Numbered from the stretch's first letter, positions 47,934-56,665 are shown. The stretch: DNA of 64,000 bases from Flavobacterium dauae (GCF_004151275.2 NZ_CP130821.1:62001-126000); one strand, 5' to 3'. Notes: a model not told the origin generated them from the letters alone. Program-made: numbers and translations.

Positions 47934-49211
47934 TTATGTAAATAATTCGTAAATACTGTCGGGTGTATAATTCTTTTCTGGTCCGTAAATAAGCCAGTCT
48001 GTTAAATGTTCAATTGGTAAAACCAATGCATCGTTTTGGTTGTATTTTTCGATCTGATACGGCTGATTTAGTAAAATTACATTCAGCGTATCGTCATCGT
48101 TAATATCGGTCACATCAAACCACAAATGTTCGTTTCCGTCGCCTTCATCAATAGGCAATCCCAATTTTATAAGGAAACGCCAGTTTTCATCACCATTATG
48201 CTGCTTAAAAACTTTCTTGTAATAGTGATACTGTTCGTAAGCCAAAGCAGACATACGTTCGGTTTCTTCGTTCTTAATAAAATATACCGGATTTTCCTTT
48301 AAATCTTCAGCCAACACATCGGGTGGATAAAGTTCATTATTTTCTAACAAATATACGATTCCACTCGGACCATAATTTTCTTGTTCAGGAGATCGTTCCT
48401 GCAAACCACCTGGAATTTCGGCAGGATATTGCCCCACCATTTCTTCCCAGCGAACCCAAGAGAAATTTAAATCGTAGCCAATATATCCAATATTAAAAGG
48501 TTCGTTTTCGTTTACCGGTTCGTAAATGAATTTAGAAACCATGGCGTCTAACAGTCCATTTAGTTCGTTCACACCGTTTTTAATATCGATCATTTCCAGT
48601 TCAACTGATCCACAACGATGCAGACCGTGCGTGTGTAACCAATACACTTTTTCTCCATCGACTTCATCGAAAACGCCATGAATGGTGTAAATGTACTGTG
48701 GCGATGGCGGTGTAATTAATTTTGATGAAAACACAGCCCACTGACCCGAAAGTAAACGTGCCGGCATAAAATCGACCAAAACGGTTGGGTTAGGAATTAA
48801 TGCGGTTAGCACTTTTAGCTGTAAATGAAAACTTTCTAAAATATTGGTGGAAAAATACATAGACGATTCCAAATAAAATGATTCGGATTTTGCCAGCTGT
48901 ACATCGTTTTCATCGATATAATTAATTCGGGCGTAATTGTCCAAATCTAAAACGTTGCTTTCAACCACAAACAAATTAATGTCGTACGGCAGCTGTTTGT
49001 AGATAATGTTTAAAAGGAATTGTTTTTTTAAGGAAGGATTTTCATCATCGAAACTTACTTCTTCAAAACTCACCACTTCAAAATCTTTAACTTGTTTTAG
49101 TTGGTTCTCAAAATGATTAAACGTAAAATTTGTTGAATTGTTTCGCCCGAAAATGCCCATTTCTGACGCTAAACGCAGACCTTCTTCTGCAATTTGTTCA
49201 TATAAACCCAT
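47934..49211 (-). CDS. DUF4026 family protein
   Basis: The 425-residue soluble protein has no signal peptide. It contains long conserved-looking segments such as VYWLHTHGLHRCGSVELEMIDI (about 195-216) with clustered His and Cys, and PSPQYIYTIHGVFDEVDG, as in DUF4026 proteins of Bacteroidota and Bacilli. The function is unknown. The His/Cys cluster could bind metal. It is transcribed with the MBL-fold gene. The family name rests on recall of this pattern. Confidence 0.6.
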   Translation of the reverse strand: MGLYEQIAEEGLRLASEMGIFGRNNSTNFTFNHFENQLKQVKDFEVVSFEEVSFDDENPSLKKQFLLNIIYKQLPYDINLFVVESNVLDLDNYARINYIDENDVQLAKSESFYLESSMYFSTNILESFHLQLKVLTALIPNPTVLVDFMPARLLSGQWAVFSSKLITPPSPQYIYTIHGVFDEVDGEKVYWLHTHGLHRCGSVELEMIDIKNGVNELNGLLDAMVSKFIYEPVNENEPFNIGYIGYDLNFSWVRWEEMVGQYPAEIPGGLQERSPEQENYGPSGIVYLLENNELYPPDVLAEDLKENPVYFIKNEETERMSALAYEQYHYYKKVFKQHNGDENWRFLIKLGLPIDEGDGNEHLWFDVTDINDDDTLNVILLNQPYQIEKYNQNDALVLPIEHLTDWLIYGPEKNYTPDSIYELFT

Positions 49212-49323
49212 ATTAATTTTTTAGATACTTTAAAGGTACAGATTTTGTAAGGAAATTGGAGGTTAATTTAAAATGAATTTACTGAAGCATTAGTTAACTA
49301 CATATAATTAAACTTCTTTAAAA

Positions 49324-50152
49324 TCAGTTATAATAAAGACTTGGCTCATCCAGAGCGGCTTTAACGGCATTTTTGGTAGGAGCATCATAGATGTTTTTCA
49401 TATCCTTGGAAAACGCCTTTTTATCTTTCCAAACTATATAGCGACAAGTATTTATAATTTGATGCACCACACAGATTTGGGTTTTAGATTCGGGAAAAAC
49501 GCTTTTAATGTTATCTGTAAAACCGTTAAGGTTATCGGTGGCGGTTATAAGTAAATCCTGAACGCCTCTGACTTTGATATCGGTTAGTACATTCATCCAA
49601 AAGGTTGCCGATTCATTCTTACCTAACCGAAGTTCTACGGCAATGTACATAGTTTTGTTGATGACCTTAGAGTTTTCGCGTATTTTGAAAACAATATTAT
49701 CCATCCAAGTAATTAAGTATACAGGTTCTAAAGGTCTGTTCTGTCAGGCTACAATATCATTGGTAACCGATTCTGTGATACGCGATATGGTGGACGCGGA
49801 TACATCAAAATCGTAAACTTATCGGATTTGTTCTTCGATATCAGAATTACTCATGCCTTTGGCGTATAGACTAATAATAACATTTTCGATACGATCAACC
49901 ATATTGGTACGTTTAGGAATAAGCATAGGGTTAAAGAATGTTTTTCTATCTCTAGGCACTTGAATGAGAGTCTTTCCTAAAGTGGTTTTGCGTTTTTAGA
50001 GGTATAACCGTTGCGTGAGTTTGCATTGGGTAATTGTTCGTGTTTGTTGTAATCTAAATGAGCATCTAACTCGCCTTCAAATATCTTTTCAAAGCCTCGT
50101 TTTTGAACGGATTTTAAAAAACCGGTAAGTTCTTCTCCTGTTTTAAATCCCC
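49324..50152 (-). pseudogene. decayed IS256-family transposase
   Basis: On minus, pieces of a mutator-type (IS256) transposase can be read in order but not in one frame. They are TGEELTGFLKSVQKRGFEKI with GELDAHLDYNKHEQLPN, then TLIQVPRDRKTFFNPMLIPK and MSNSDIEEQIR before a stop. A 126-codon open part (49704-49324) then contains MDNIVFKIRENSKVINK, FWMNVLTDIKVRGVQDLLIT and KTQICVVHQIINTCRYI. Several stops, frameshifts and an internal deletion (after YIAVELRLG) are present, and the C-terminal third is missing. A terminal-repeat-like ACTTACACAGTTTATG is left at 50165-50180; no matching end is seen near 49250. It is therefore immobile. Confidence 0.85.
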
Positions 50153-50397
50153 TTTATTTTTTATACTTACACAGTTTATGTTATAGTGCTAACATTGGTC
50201 GTCCAGACGGTATAACTTCTGTAATTGTGAAATAAACCACTATGGACTGAAAGAGCTTTTTTGTTTTTGCCACAGATTTATTTCGTCAGTTCAAACTTCG
50301 TACTATAGTTACATAGCCAAAAAAGTAATGTAACCTGTGGTTGGTTAAAAATTTTAGAACTTAAAAGCAAAATCCCTTGAAAGTGTATTGTTTTGAC
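50153..50397. other. gene-free stretch beside the transposase remnant
   Basis: It holds the putative IS end at 50165-50180 and GCCACAGATTTATT / AACCTGTGGTTGGTTAAA segments like the repeats around the rRNA operon. No coding frame is visible. Confidence 0.5.
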
Positions 50398-50405
50398 TAT
50401 TTTTG
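50398..50405 (+). promoter_or_regulatory. -7 promoter element TATTTTTG of the GNAT gene
   Basis: Exact TAnnTTTG followed by ATACC, 43 bases before the ATG at 50449. Confidence 0.5.
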
Positions 50406-50448
50406 ATACCAATGAAAATAAAATTCGTATCAATCTAAACGTATTAAA

Positions 50449-51006
50449 ATGTTGATTAGAAAAGCAAAAGCAGAAGAATCTCAAATTATTTCTTACCTTA
50501 TTTTATTGGCTATGGAAGATATTGTGTATGGTTTTATTGAAGAAAACTCTTTTGAAAAGGCTGTGAAATGGCTAAATAGTTTGGTTAAAGAAAAAAACAA
50601 TCAATACTCGTACGAAAATTGCTGGGTTGCCCAACTGGATCACGAAATAGTTGCCGCCGTCCTTGTATATAACGGTGCTAAATTACAAGAATTGAGAGAG
50701 CCTGTTGCTAAAAGTATCCAATTAAAGTTTCATAAAGATTTTAATCCGGAAGATGAAACCCAGGCAGGCGAATATTATATAGATTGCGTGGGCGTTCACC
50801 CAAATAAACAAGGCAAAGGAATTGGTTCGCAGCTGTTTCGGTTTTTAATAGACGAATATGTGTATAAAAGAAACCAAACTTTAGGTTTGCTGGTTGATGA
50901 TGAAAATCCCAATGCTAAAAAACTCTATTTAAAATTAGGTTTTAAAGTGGTTAACAAAAAGATATTTGCCGGTAAAAATATGGAACATTTACAATTTACA
51001 AAGTAA
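50449..51006 (+). CDS. GNAT family N-acetyltransferase
   Basis: The 185-residue enzyme has the acetyl-CoA binding motif VGVHPNKQGKGIGSQLF (about residues 123-139, R/QxxGxG/A form) and the C-terminal NPNAKKLYLKLGFKVV strand. The insertion REPVAKSIQLKFHKDFNPEDE in the middle is longer than in minimal GNATs. The substrate is unknown. The decayed transposase lies upstream, and an unknown membrane protein gene follows after 86 bases. Confidence 0.88.
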   Translation: MLIRKAKAEESQIISYLILLAMEDIVYGFIEENSFEKAVKWLNSLVKEKNNQYSYENCWVAQLDHEIVAAVLVYNGAKLQELREPVAKSIQLKFHKDFNPEDETQAGEYYIDCVGVHPNKQGKGIGSQLFRFLIDEYVYKRNQTLGLLVDDENPNAKKLYLKLGFKVVNKKIFAGKNMEHLQFTK

Positions 51007-51092
51007 TTTCTGTTTTAGTTGCAAAAAGCTTTTTTTTGAAATTGAAACCAACTACTGGAAATTATACGCTAAATTTGAAAAAATTTCATAAA

Positions 51093-51551
51093 ATGATTCA
51101 GTCAAAATTAAGTAATACCGCCTATTTATATAGTTTGCTGATTTTAAGTTTTCCGGTTTTAACTGCCTTTGTTGTCAACAAATTTTTACGTATGTTCCAA
51201 GACAACTGGCATTGGGGCTTAACGGTATTTTTGGTTATATGCGGTTTGGTAAGTTTGTTTGTTATTATCTGGGGATTTTTTATTGAAATGAACCTACGTA
51301 TGGCAACGGTAAAAATTACCAATGACACCATTGAAGTAAAACAACTGTTAGGTTTTGGTACTAAAAAGACTTTTAAGATTGATACAATTGATGGTTTTGC
51401 CATTCGCGAATTTAGACAACGAGCACAACATCACGAGTATTGTTATTTGATTCAAGACAAAAAAGCAATTGCTGTTTTTTCAAGTTTATATTACAAAAAT
51501 TATATGGAAGTGCGCAATGAAATTCAGAACCACTTAAAACTTTTATCTTAA
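51093..51551 (+). CDS. small membrane protein of unknown function, PH-like soluble part
   Basis: The 152-residue protein (from the ATG at 51093; the frame extends to a TTG at 51036) has two membrane helices (about residues 10-27 and 41-66). A soluble part follows: VKITNDTIEVKQLLGFGTKKTFKIDTIDGFAIREF ... YLIQDKKAIAVFSSLYYKNY, the arrangement of bacterial PH-like (YdbT/DUF304-type) membrane proteins. The function is unknown. Confidence 0.6.
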   Translation: MIQSKLSNTAYLYSLLILSFPVLTAFVVNKFLRMFQDNWHWGLTVFLVICGLVSLFVIIWGFFIEMNLRMATVKITNDTIEVKQLLGFGTKKTFKIDTIDGFAIREFRQRAQHHEYCYLIQDKKAIAVFSSLYYKNYMEVRNEIQNHLKLLS

Positions 51552-51608
51552 AAAAATAGAAAGTCAAACCTAAAAAATCAAAATACCTTTTGTATCTTTA
51601 AAAGAAAA

Positions 51609-51959
51609 ATGACCAAAAATTGTTTAGAATGTGGTGAAAAAATCATTGGTCGTGAAGATAAAAAATTCTGTAACGATGCCTGCCGCAATACCTACAACAA
51701 CAAATTAAACAAAGACGCAACCAATTTAATGCGAACGGTTAATTACGCGTTGCGTAAAAATTACCGCATTTTATCAGAAAATAATCCCGAAGGCAAAGCA
51801 AAAATCAATCGTAAAAAACTGGTCGATTTAGGGTTCGATTTTTCTCTTTTCACATCTATTTACACTACTAAAACCGGAGCAATCTATTACTTTGTGTACG
51901 ATCAGGGCTATATGTTTTTAGAAAACGACTGGCTGGTTTTGGTTAAAAAGAATAACTAA
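51609..51959 (+). CDS. zinc-ribbon protein of unknown function
   Basis: The 116-residue protein begins CLECGEKIIGREDKKFCNDACRN (Cys5, 8, 22, 26), a treble-clef or DUF2116-like zinc finger. A basic helical part (NLMRTVNYALRKNYRIL, NRKKLVDLGFDF) and an aromatic C-terminus (YYFVYDQGYMFLENDWLVLV) follow. It may bind nucleic acid or ribosomes. It is 3 bases upstream of the four-helix cytochrome b-like gene, so they are co-transcribed. A TATCTTTA element lies 11 bases before the ATG. Confidence 0.7.
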   Translation: MTKNCLECGEKIIGREDKKFCNDACRNTYNNKLNKDATNLMRTVNYALRKNYRILSENNPEGKAKINRKKLVDLGFDFSLFTSIYTTKTGAIYYFVYDQGYMFLENDWLVLVKKNN

Positions 51960-51962
51960 ACA

Positions 51963-52427
51963 ATGTATGCTTATCTTTTAATTACCCATTCGTACCTGCG
52001 TTGGCTGGTGCTAATTTCGTTAGTTTTTGGTTTAATTTTTTCATTCATAAAACACAAAAAAAGAAAAATTTATACCCAAAATGACTATCAACTTTTTAAT
52101 GGCATCAAAAACATTTTTAACTTACAGTTTTTGTTAGGCATTTTGCTGTTGTTTCAAAGTCCGTTTGTACAAACATTCTGGAAACAAATAAGCGTTGCGG
52201 TTAAATGGAGGGAAGTGCGTTTTTTTGGATTAGAACATCCGTTTATGATGATTTTAAGCGTTGTGCTCATAAATTTTTTTGTTCACAAAAGCAAGACAAA
52301 AATCAATACGCAGCAAGGATTTAAATATTTGTTTATTAGATTATTGATTATATTCGTACTTATATTTCTTTCTATTCCGTGGTCGTTTTCGCCTTTTACC
52401 TCCCGACCAGATTTTCGATTATTTTAA
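51963..52427 (+). CDS. second small four-helix membrane protein (cytochrome b-like family)
   Basis: The 154-residue protein is a diverged paralogue of the gene at 24890. It has ITHSYLRWLVLISLVFGLIF in helix 1, LQFLLGILLLFQSPFVQTFW in helix 2, LEHPFMMILSVVLINFFVHK in helix 3 and SIPWSFSPF in helix 4. His residues in helices 1 and 3 could ligate haem. It starts 3 bases after the zinc-ribbon gene. The function is unknown. Confidence 0.7.
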   Translation: MYAYLLITHSYLRWLVLISLVFGLIFSFIKHKKRKIYTQNDYQLFNGIKNIFNLQFLLGILLLFQSPFVQTFWKQISVAVKWREVRFFGLEHPFMMILSVVLINFFVHKSKTKINTQQGFKYLFIRLLIIFVLIFLSIPWSFSPFTSRPDFRLF

Positions 52428-52476
52428 GACATTAGTAAATCTTTTTTTATAATTTAATCATCAAATAAGAAAAAGA

Positions 52477-54000
52477 ATGCAAATCAACAAAGTAGAACTC
52501 CGCAATTTAGAAATTGAAGATTATATCGAATTAAAAAATTCGATGCTTCAGGCGTATGAAGAAGGTGTGGAAGATCCGTATTGGAAAAAAGAAGAAATTC
52601 GTAGGTTATTAAAAGTTTTCCCCGAAGGACAAATTGTTATCGTGGTTGATGATGTTGTGGTTGGTGCTGCCTTATCGTTAATTGTTGATGAAAATTTGGC
52701 CTTATCAAACCATAAATACAACGATATTATTACCGATAGTAAATTCAACGCACACAGTCCAGATGGCGATGTTTTGTACGGAATTGATGTGTTTATCCAC
52801 CCGAATTACCGCGGATTACGCTTGGGAAGACGTTTGTACGATGCCCGAAAAGAATTGTGCGAACAGCTCAATTTAAAATCGATTATTTTTGCCGGACGTA
52901 TCCCAAACTATCACAATTACGCCAAAGAATTCACGCCAAAACAATATTTAGACCGGGTTAAAACTAAAGAAATTCACGATCCGGTGATTTCGTTCCAAGT
53001 AAACAACGATTTTCACATAAAACGCCTGTTGCGAAATTATTTAGAGGGCGATCACGATTCTAAAGATTATGCCGTTTTGCTGGAATGGAACAATATTTCG
53101 TACGATAAATCTCCGGTTTTAATCAATGCCAAAAAAAGTGTGGTGCGTTTAGGGTTGATTCAATGGCAAATGCGTCCGTTAAACAATGTAGATGAATTTT
53201 TTGATCAGGCAGAGTTTTTTATTGATGCTGTTTCGGGTTACGAAAGTGATTTTGCAACCTTTCCTGAATTGTTTGTTGCACCGCTTATGGCAGATTACAA
53301 CCATTTGTCTGAAGCCGAAGCTATGCGCGAATTATCAAAATATACCGAATTGATCCGCAAGCGTTTTCAGGAACTTGCCATTCAGTACAACATCAACATC
53401 ATCACCGGAAGTATGCCTTATATAGAAGAAAATATTTTGTATAATGTGGGCTTTTTATGCAAACGCGACGGATCGTCTGAAATGTACCGCAAAATACACA
53501 TTACACCCAACGAGCGATTGTATTGGGGAATGCAAGGCGGCAATACCATTCAAACGTTTGATACCGATTGCGGAAAAATCGGAATTATTGTGTGTTACGA
53601 TGTGGAATTCCCGGAATTATCGCGAATTATGAGCGAAGACGGAATGGAAATTTTGTTTGTACCTTATTTAACCGATACTCAAAACGGATACACCCGCGTT
53701 CGCAGTTGTGCACAGGCACGAGCCATTGAAAACGAATGTTATGTGGCAATTACCGGTTGTGTAGGAAATTTACCAAAAGTAAACAATATGGACATTCAGT
53801 ACGGGCAGGCAGCTGTTTTTACACCATCGGATTTTGCTTTTCCAAACAACGGGGTTAAAGCCGAAGCTACACCCAATACCGAAATGACCTTGATTGTTGA
53901 TGTAGAATTAAATGCTTTAAAAGAACTGCACGAATTGGGAAGTGTGCGTATTAAAAAAGACCGCCGTTTGGATTTATATAAATTAAGAAAGTTGAAATAA
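52477..54000 (+). CDS. GNAT-nitrilase fusion (bifunctional acetyltransferase/carbon-nitrogen hydrolase)
   Basis: The 507-residue cytoplasmic protein joins two domains. Residues 1 to about 210 form a GNAT acetyltransferase (YGIDVFIHPNYRGLRLGRRLYDARKEL as acetyl-CoA motif). Residues about 225-507 form a nitrilase-superfamily amidohydrolase with its Glu-Lys-Cys triad in FATFPELFVAPL, MYRKIHITPNER and GIIVCYDVEFPEL. This arrangement occurs as one protein in many bacteria; the paired reactions suggest acetylation or removal on amine metabolites. The substrate is unknown. It is single-gene. Confidence 0.92.
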   Translation: MQINKVELRNLEIEDYIELKNSMLQAYEEGVEDPYWKKEEIRRLLKVFPEGQIVIVVDDVVVGAALSLIVDENLALSNHKYNDIITDSKFNAHSPDGDVLYGIDVFIHPNYRGLRLGRRLYDARKELCEQLNLKSIIFAGRIPNYHNYAKEFTPKQYLDRVKTKEIHDPVISFQVNNDFHIKRLLRNYLEGDHDSKDYAVLLEWNNISYDKSPVLINAKKSVVRLGLIQWQMRPLNNVDEFFDQAEFFIDAVSGYESDFATFPELFVAPLMADYNHLSEAEAMRELSKYTELIRKRFQELAIQYNINIITGSMPYIEENILYNVGFLCKRDGSSEMYRKIHITPNERLYWGMQGGNTIQTFDTDCGKIGIIVCYDVEFPELSRIMSEDGMEILFVPYLTDTQNGYTRVRSCAQARAIENECYVAITGCVGNLPKVNNMDIQYGQAAVFTPSDFAFPNNGVKAEATPNTEMTLIVDVELNALKELHELGSVRIKKDRRLDLYKLRKLK

Positions 54001-54039
54001 AGGTTTTTAGACAAAAGTTATAAAATCTGTTTCATGTTT

Positions 54040-54196
54040 ACATAGTTTGCAGTTTCGACCATAACATCACGGAATGGAGAAATCTTAAATTACTGATTTT
54101 ATAGAGATTCCTCCTTCTTCGGAAGGACAAAAATAAAGTTGTTAATTACTAAAAAACACATTTGCTTTAATCCATGTAAATCTGTGGTAAAATAAA
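54040..54196. repeat. dispersed intergenic repeat segments
   Basis: No gene is seen. CATCACGGAATGGAGAAATC and GAGATTCCTCCTTCTTCGGA resemble the inverted target-like repeats common in Flavobacterium intergenic DNA. TGTAAATCTGTGGTAAAA matches the unit seen around the rRNA operon. Confidence 0.5.
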
Positions 54197-54230
54197 AACC
54201 CCTTACAGCGTTTAAACGCTGTAAGGGGTT
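54197..54230. terminator. 34-base perfect palindrome acting as terminator
   Basis: AACCCCTTACAGCGTTT (54197-54213) is followed directly by AAACGCTGTAAGGGGTT (54214-54230). On minus it is flanked by TTTTATTTT after the stem, so it can terminate the lipoprotein gene at 54244. Confidence 0.7.
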
Positions 54231-54243
54231 TGCCAATGGCTAA

Positions 54244-54630
54244 TTATTTAATATACGTTTCTAAACGATTAAGGAAATCCTGAAAAGCAACGGCTTCTTC
54301 CTGCGGAATACGTTTTGCCAATTCAACACCTCTTTTTTGGTATTCGTTTAATTTCGTTCCTAATTGTCTCATAGCCTCGCTGTCGTTATTGTCATCGGCA
54401 ACGCGATAGTCTTTTACAAATTCCACGTATTCTTTTGCAAACTGGTCTGCCTCGGCATACTGAAATGTTGGGGCAACCAATATTGTTATGTCTTCTGCCG
54501 TATTATCAAGTGCTTCATTTACACTTTCTACCGGCGGATCAACCATTGGTTCCTGTTCTTTGTCGGCAGCTTTCTTACAAGAAATCAAAACAGCCGATGC
54601 AAATACTGCACTTAAAATTATTTTTTTCAT
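54244..54630 (-). CDS. small lipoprotein of unknown function
   Basis: The 128-residue protein has a lipoprotein signal with lipobox ISC (Cys18), an acidic Pro-rich linker (KEQEPMVDPPVESVNE) and an alpha-helical C-terminal part (EADQFAKEYVEFVKDYRVADDNNDSEAMRQLGTKLNEYQKRGVELAKRI). No domain is recognised. It is isolated, with a strong palindromic terminator downstream. Confidence 0.7.
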   Translation of the reverse strand: MKKIILSAVFASAVLISCKKAADKEQEPMVDPPVESVNEALDNTAEDITILVAPTFQYAEADQFAKEYVEFVKDYRVADDNNDSEAMRQLGTKLNEYQKRGVELAKRIPQEEAVAFQDFLNRLETYIK

Positions 54631-54703
54631 AGCAAATTCATTTTAATTCGTTAATACTTTTAAAAATACGGCTTATTTTTTGAATTTGATACAATATTTT
54701 ACT

Positions 54704-55258
54704 TTATTTTACAATAATTTGATAAGCATATAATAAGCCTTGCAGGTTTTCTGCCGAGAATTGTGCCTTTTTAATACGGTTTCGCTCAGGATGAATGGCA
54801 AAATTACTTGCTGTTGTAAAATTGGCTTTTTCAAGATTTGATTGCTCAAATACCGCATTTTTTAACTCGCATTCTTTCAAAATCACTCCTGTTAAATTGC
54901 TCTCTGTAAAATCAACACTTACTAAACTGCATTTATTAAATGTGCAATTTTTTAAATTACAACCCGAAAAGGAAGAAAAATCGAGTATAGTTTCATTAAA
55001 ACCGACTTCAAACGAAAACGTATTTGCCTGATTAAAATGTAAACCCATTAATTTACAAGAGGAAAACCGCACGTTTTGAAAAGCGGTTTGATGAATGTTT
55101 GCGTTTGAAAGATTGCAATCAACAAACTCGCAATCAATAAAAACCATACCGTTTAAAGACTGGTTTGATAAATCGCACGCTTCAAACACACACGCTTCAT
55201 ATTCGGCTTTTTCTAAAACGTTAATCTTATTAAAATGTTTTTGGTAAAACACGTTCAT
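54704..55258 (-). CDS. pentapeptide-repeat protein
   Basis: The 184-residue protein (from the ATG at 55258) has tandem A(D/N)LxN-type repeats: ACDLSNQSLNGMVFIDCEFVDCNLSNANIHQTAFQN and further CxFxxCxLxxVxFxxSNLxG units to about residue 165. These fold as a right-handed quadrilateral beta helix, often mimicking DNA or acting in protein binding. Its ATG overlaps the stop of the rRNA methyltransferase gene (TAATG), so it is translated by re-initiation. The role is unknown; it could protect gyrase or ribosomes like Qnr-type relatives, but that is speculation. Confidence 0.82.
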   Translation of the reverse strand: MNVFYQKHFNKINVLEKAEYEACVFEACDLSNQSLNGMVFIDCEFVDCNLSNANIHQTAFQNVRFSSCKLMGLHFNQANTFSFEVGFNETILDFSSFSGCNLKNCTFNKCSLVSVDFTESNLTGVILKECELKNAVFEQSNLEKANFTTASNFAIHPERNRIKKAQFSAENLQGLLYAYQIIVK

Positions 55259-56427
55259 TATTCTTCGATATATAAAACCAGTCCTTTTAAATAAGAACCT
55301 TCGGGGTGGAACATATTTACAGGATGGTCGGGCCCTTGTGAAAGCTTGTGCAACACACGCACTTTTCTGCCCGATTCTATCGCTGCCGCTGCAACAGTGT
55401 TGTAAAAAAGCACATCGTCTATTACCTGCGAACACGAAAAAGTGAACAATATCCCGCCTTTGGCAATGGTTTTTAATCCGGCAATATTTAATCGTTTATA
55501 CGCTTGTGTGGCGGTGTGCTTGCTTTTAATGTTTTTGGCAAACGCCGGCGGATCAAGCACAATTACATCATAAAGATTCTTGTTTTGCTTTAAAAAATCG
55601 AATACGTCAGACGCAATGGCGTTGTGGTTGCTGTGGGGAAAGTTCAATTCCATATTCTCAGAAGCCAGTTTTACCGCTTTTTCAGAAATATCTACTGACG
55701 TTACCAACTCTGCCCCACCGCTCATTGCATACACCGAAAAACCGCCGGTATAACAAAAAGTATTCAACACTTTTTTTCCTTTGGCGTAATATTTCAGCAA
55801 TTCGCGGTTGATGCACTGATCTAAAAAGAAACCCGTTTTTTGACCTTCGATCCAGTTTACGTGAAACTGTATATTGTTTTCTTTAGCAATTGTTTTGGTA
55901 GCCGTTCCAAACAAATGAAAATCGGTACCGGTTTTAGGTAAGCTTTGTGAGCTTTTACAATAAATGGTTTCGCAATGATCGGGAAAACATTTTTGAATTG
56001 CTTGGGAAATTTTTTGAATATTGAAGTAAATTCCTGATGAATGTGCCTGTATCACAAAATTTTTGTTGTAGAAGTCAATGATGAGTCCCGGTATGCCATC
56101 TCCTTCTCCGTGAATCAACCGGAACGCATTGGTATCGTTCATATTAAACAAATCCATACGGAGCTTCCAAGCAGCTTTTAAACGGTTTTCCCAAAAATGC
56201 TCATCGTACACCTCTTCTGCAAAAGTTAAAACACGTATGGCAATGCTTCCTTTATCACTATAAAAACCTGTTGCCAGATGTTTACCGTTATAATCGGTTA
56301 CGTTAACTGTTTGTCCGTCTTGTAAATCTTCGCTTACACCATAAACGGCACCGCTGAATATCCAGGGATGTTTACGTAAAACCGATTTTTCTTTTCCTTG
56401 CTTTAAAATAACTTTTGCAAATTCCAT
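55258..56427 (-). CDS. rlmI: class I SAM-dependent rRNA methyltransferase (RlmI-like)
   Basis: The 389-residue enzyme has an N-terminal PUA domain (LKQGKEKSVLRKHPWIFSGAV, DLQDGQTVNVTDYNGKHLATGFYS) and a Rossmann methyltransferase domain with VLNTFCYTGGFSVYAMSGGAELVTSVDISEKAV, DVIVLDPPAFAKN and FTFSCSQVI (catalytic Cys). It matches E. coli RlmI, which makes m5C1962 in 23S rRNA. It is coupled to the pentapeptide-repeat gene by a one-base overlap. Confidence 0.92.
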   Translation of the reverse strand: MEFAKVILKQGKEKSVLRKHPWIFSGAVYGVSEDLQDGQTVNVTDYNGKHLATGFYSDKGSIAIRVLTFAEEVYDEHFWENRLKAAWKLRMDLFNMNDTNAFRLIHGEGDGIPGLIIDFYNKNFVIQAHSSGIYFNIQKISQAIQKCFPDHCETIYCKSSQSLPKTGTDFHLFGTATKTIAKENNIQFHVNWIEGQKTGFFLDQCINRELLKYYAKGKKVLNTFCYTGGFSVYAMSGGAELVTSVDISEKAVKLASENMELNFPHSNHNAIASDVFDFLKQNKNLYDVIVLDPPAFAKNIKSKHTATQAYKRLNIAGLKTIAKGGILFTFSCSQVIDDVLFYNTVAAAAIESGRKVRVLHKLSQGPDHPVNMFHPEGSYLKGLVLYIEE

Positions 56428-56441
56428 TGTTTTATTTTTTA

Positions 56442-56449
56442 CAAAAGTA
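56442..56449 (-). promoter_or_regulatory. -7 promoter element TACTTTTG of the rlmI operon
   Basis: Exact TAnnTTTG on minus, 14 bases upstream of the rlmI ATG. Confidence 0.6.
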
Positions 56450-56509
56450 AAATAATATCGTGTTTTTAAACACAGAAGTTGTTTAAACTTATTTGATACT
56501 GAAAATCAA

Positions 56510-56665
56510 AAACAATTAACAAACCACATAGAAACATAGTATTTAAGACTTAATTTACAAAAGCAGTTTTAGGTACACATAATTTTTAAGCGTTGCTTAA
56601 AAAACTATGTGTATTTATGCAACCTCATAAAATAAATATTTTCTATGAAACTATGTGGTTAAATG
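56510..56665. repeat. inverted CACATAGAAACATAG-type repeat in a gene-free stretch
   Basis: AACCACATAGAAACATAG-like sequence at 56520-56540 and CTATGAAACTATGTGGTT at about 56643-56660 are imperfect reverse complements separated by about 100 bases. The centre holds a smaller palindrome around AAGCGTTGCTT. No gene lies between 56428 and 56738. Similar repeats are found near genes in many Bacteroidota. Confidence 0.6.

Noticed and set aside
49324..49704. A functional 126-residue transposase
   Set aside because: It is only the middle third of an IS256 transposase with an internal deletion; upstream pieces are in other frames.
55259..55435. N-terminal extension of the pentapeptide-repeat protein to 55435
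   Set aside because: It would lie inside the rlmI gene and encodes a Cys/Arg-rich stretch unlike the family; the TAATG overlap start is better.
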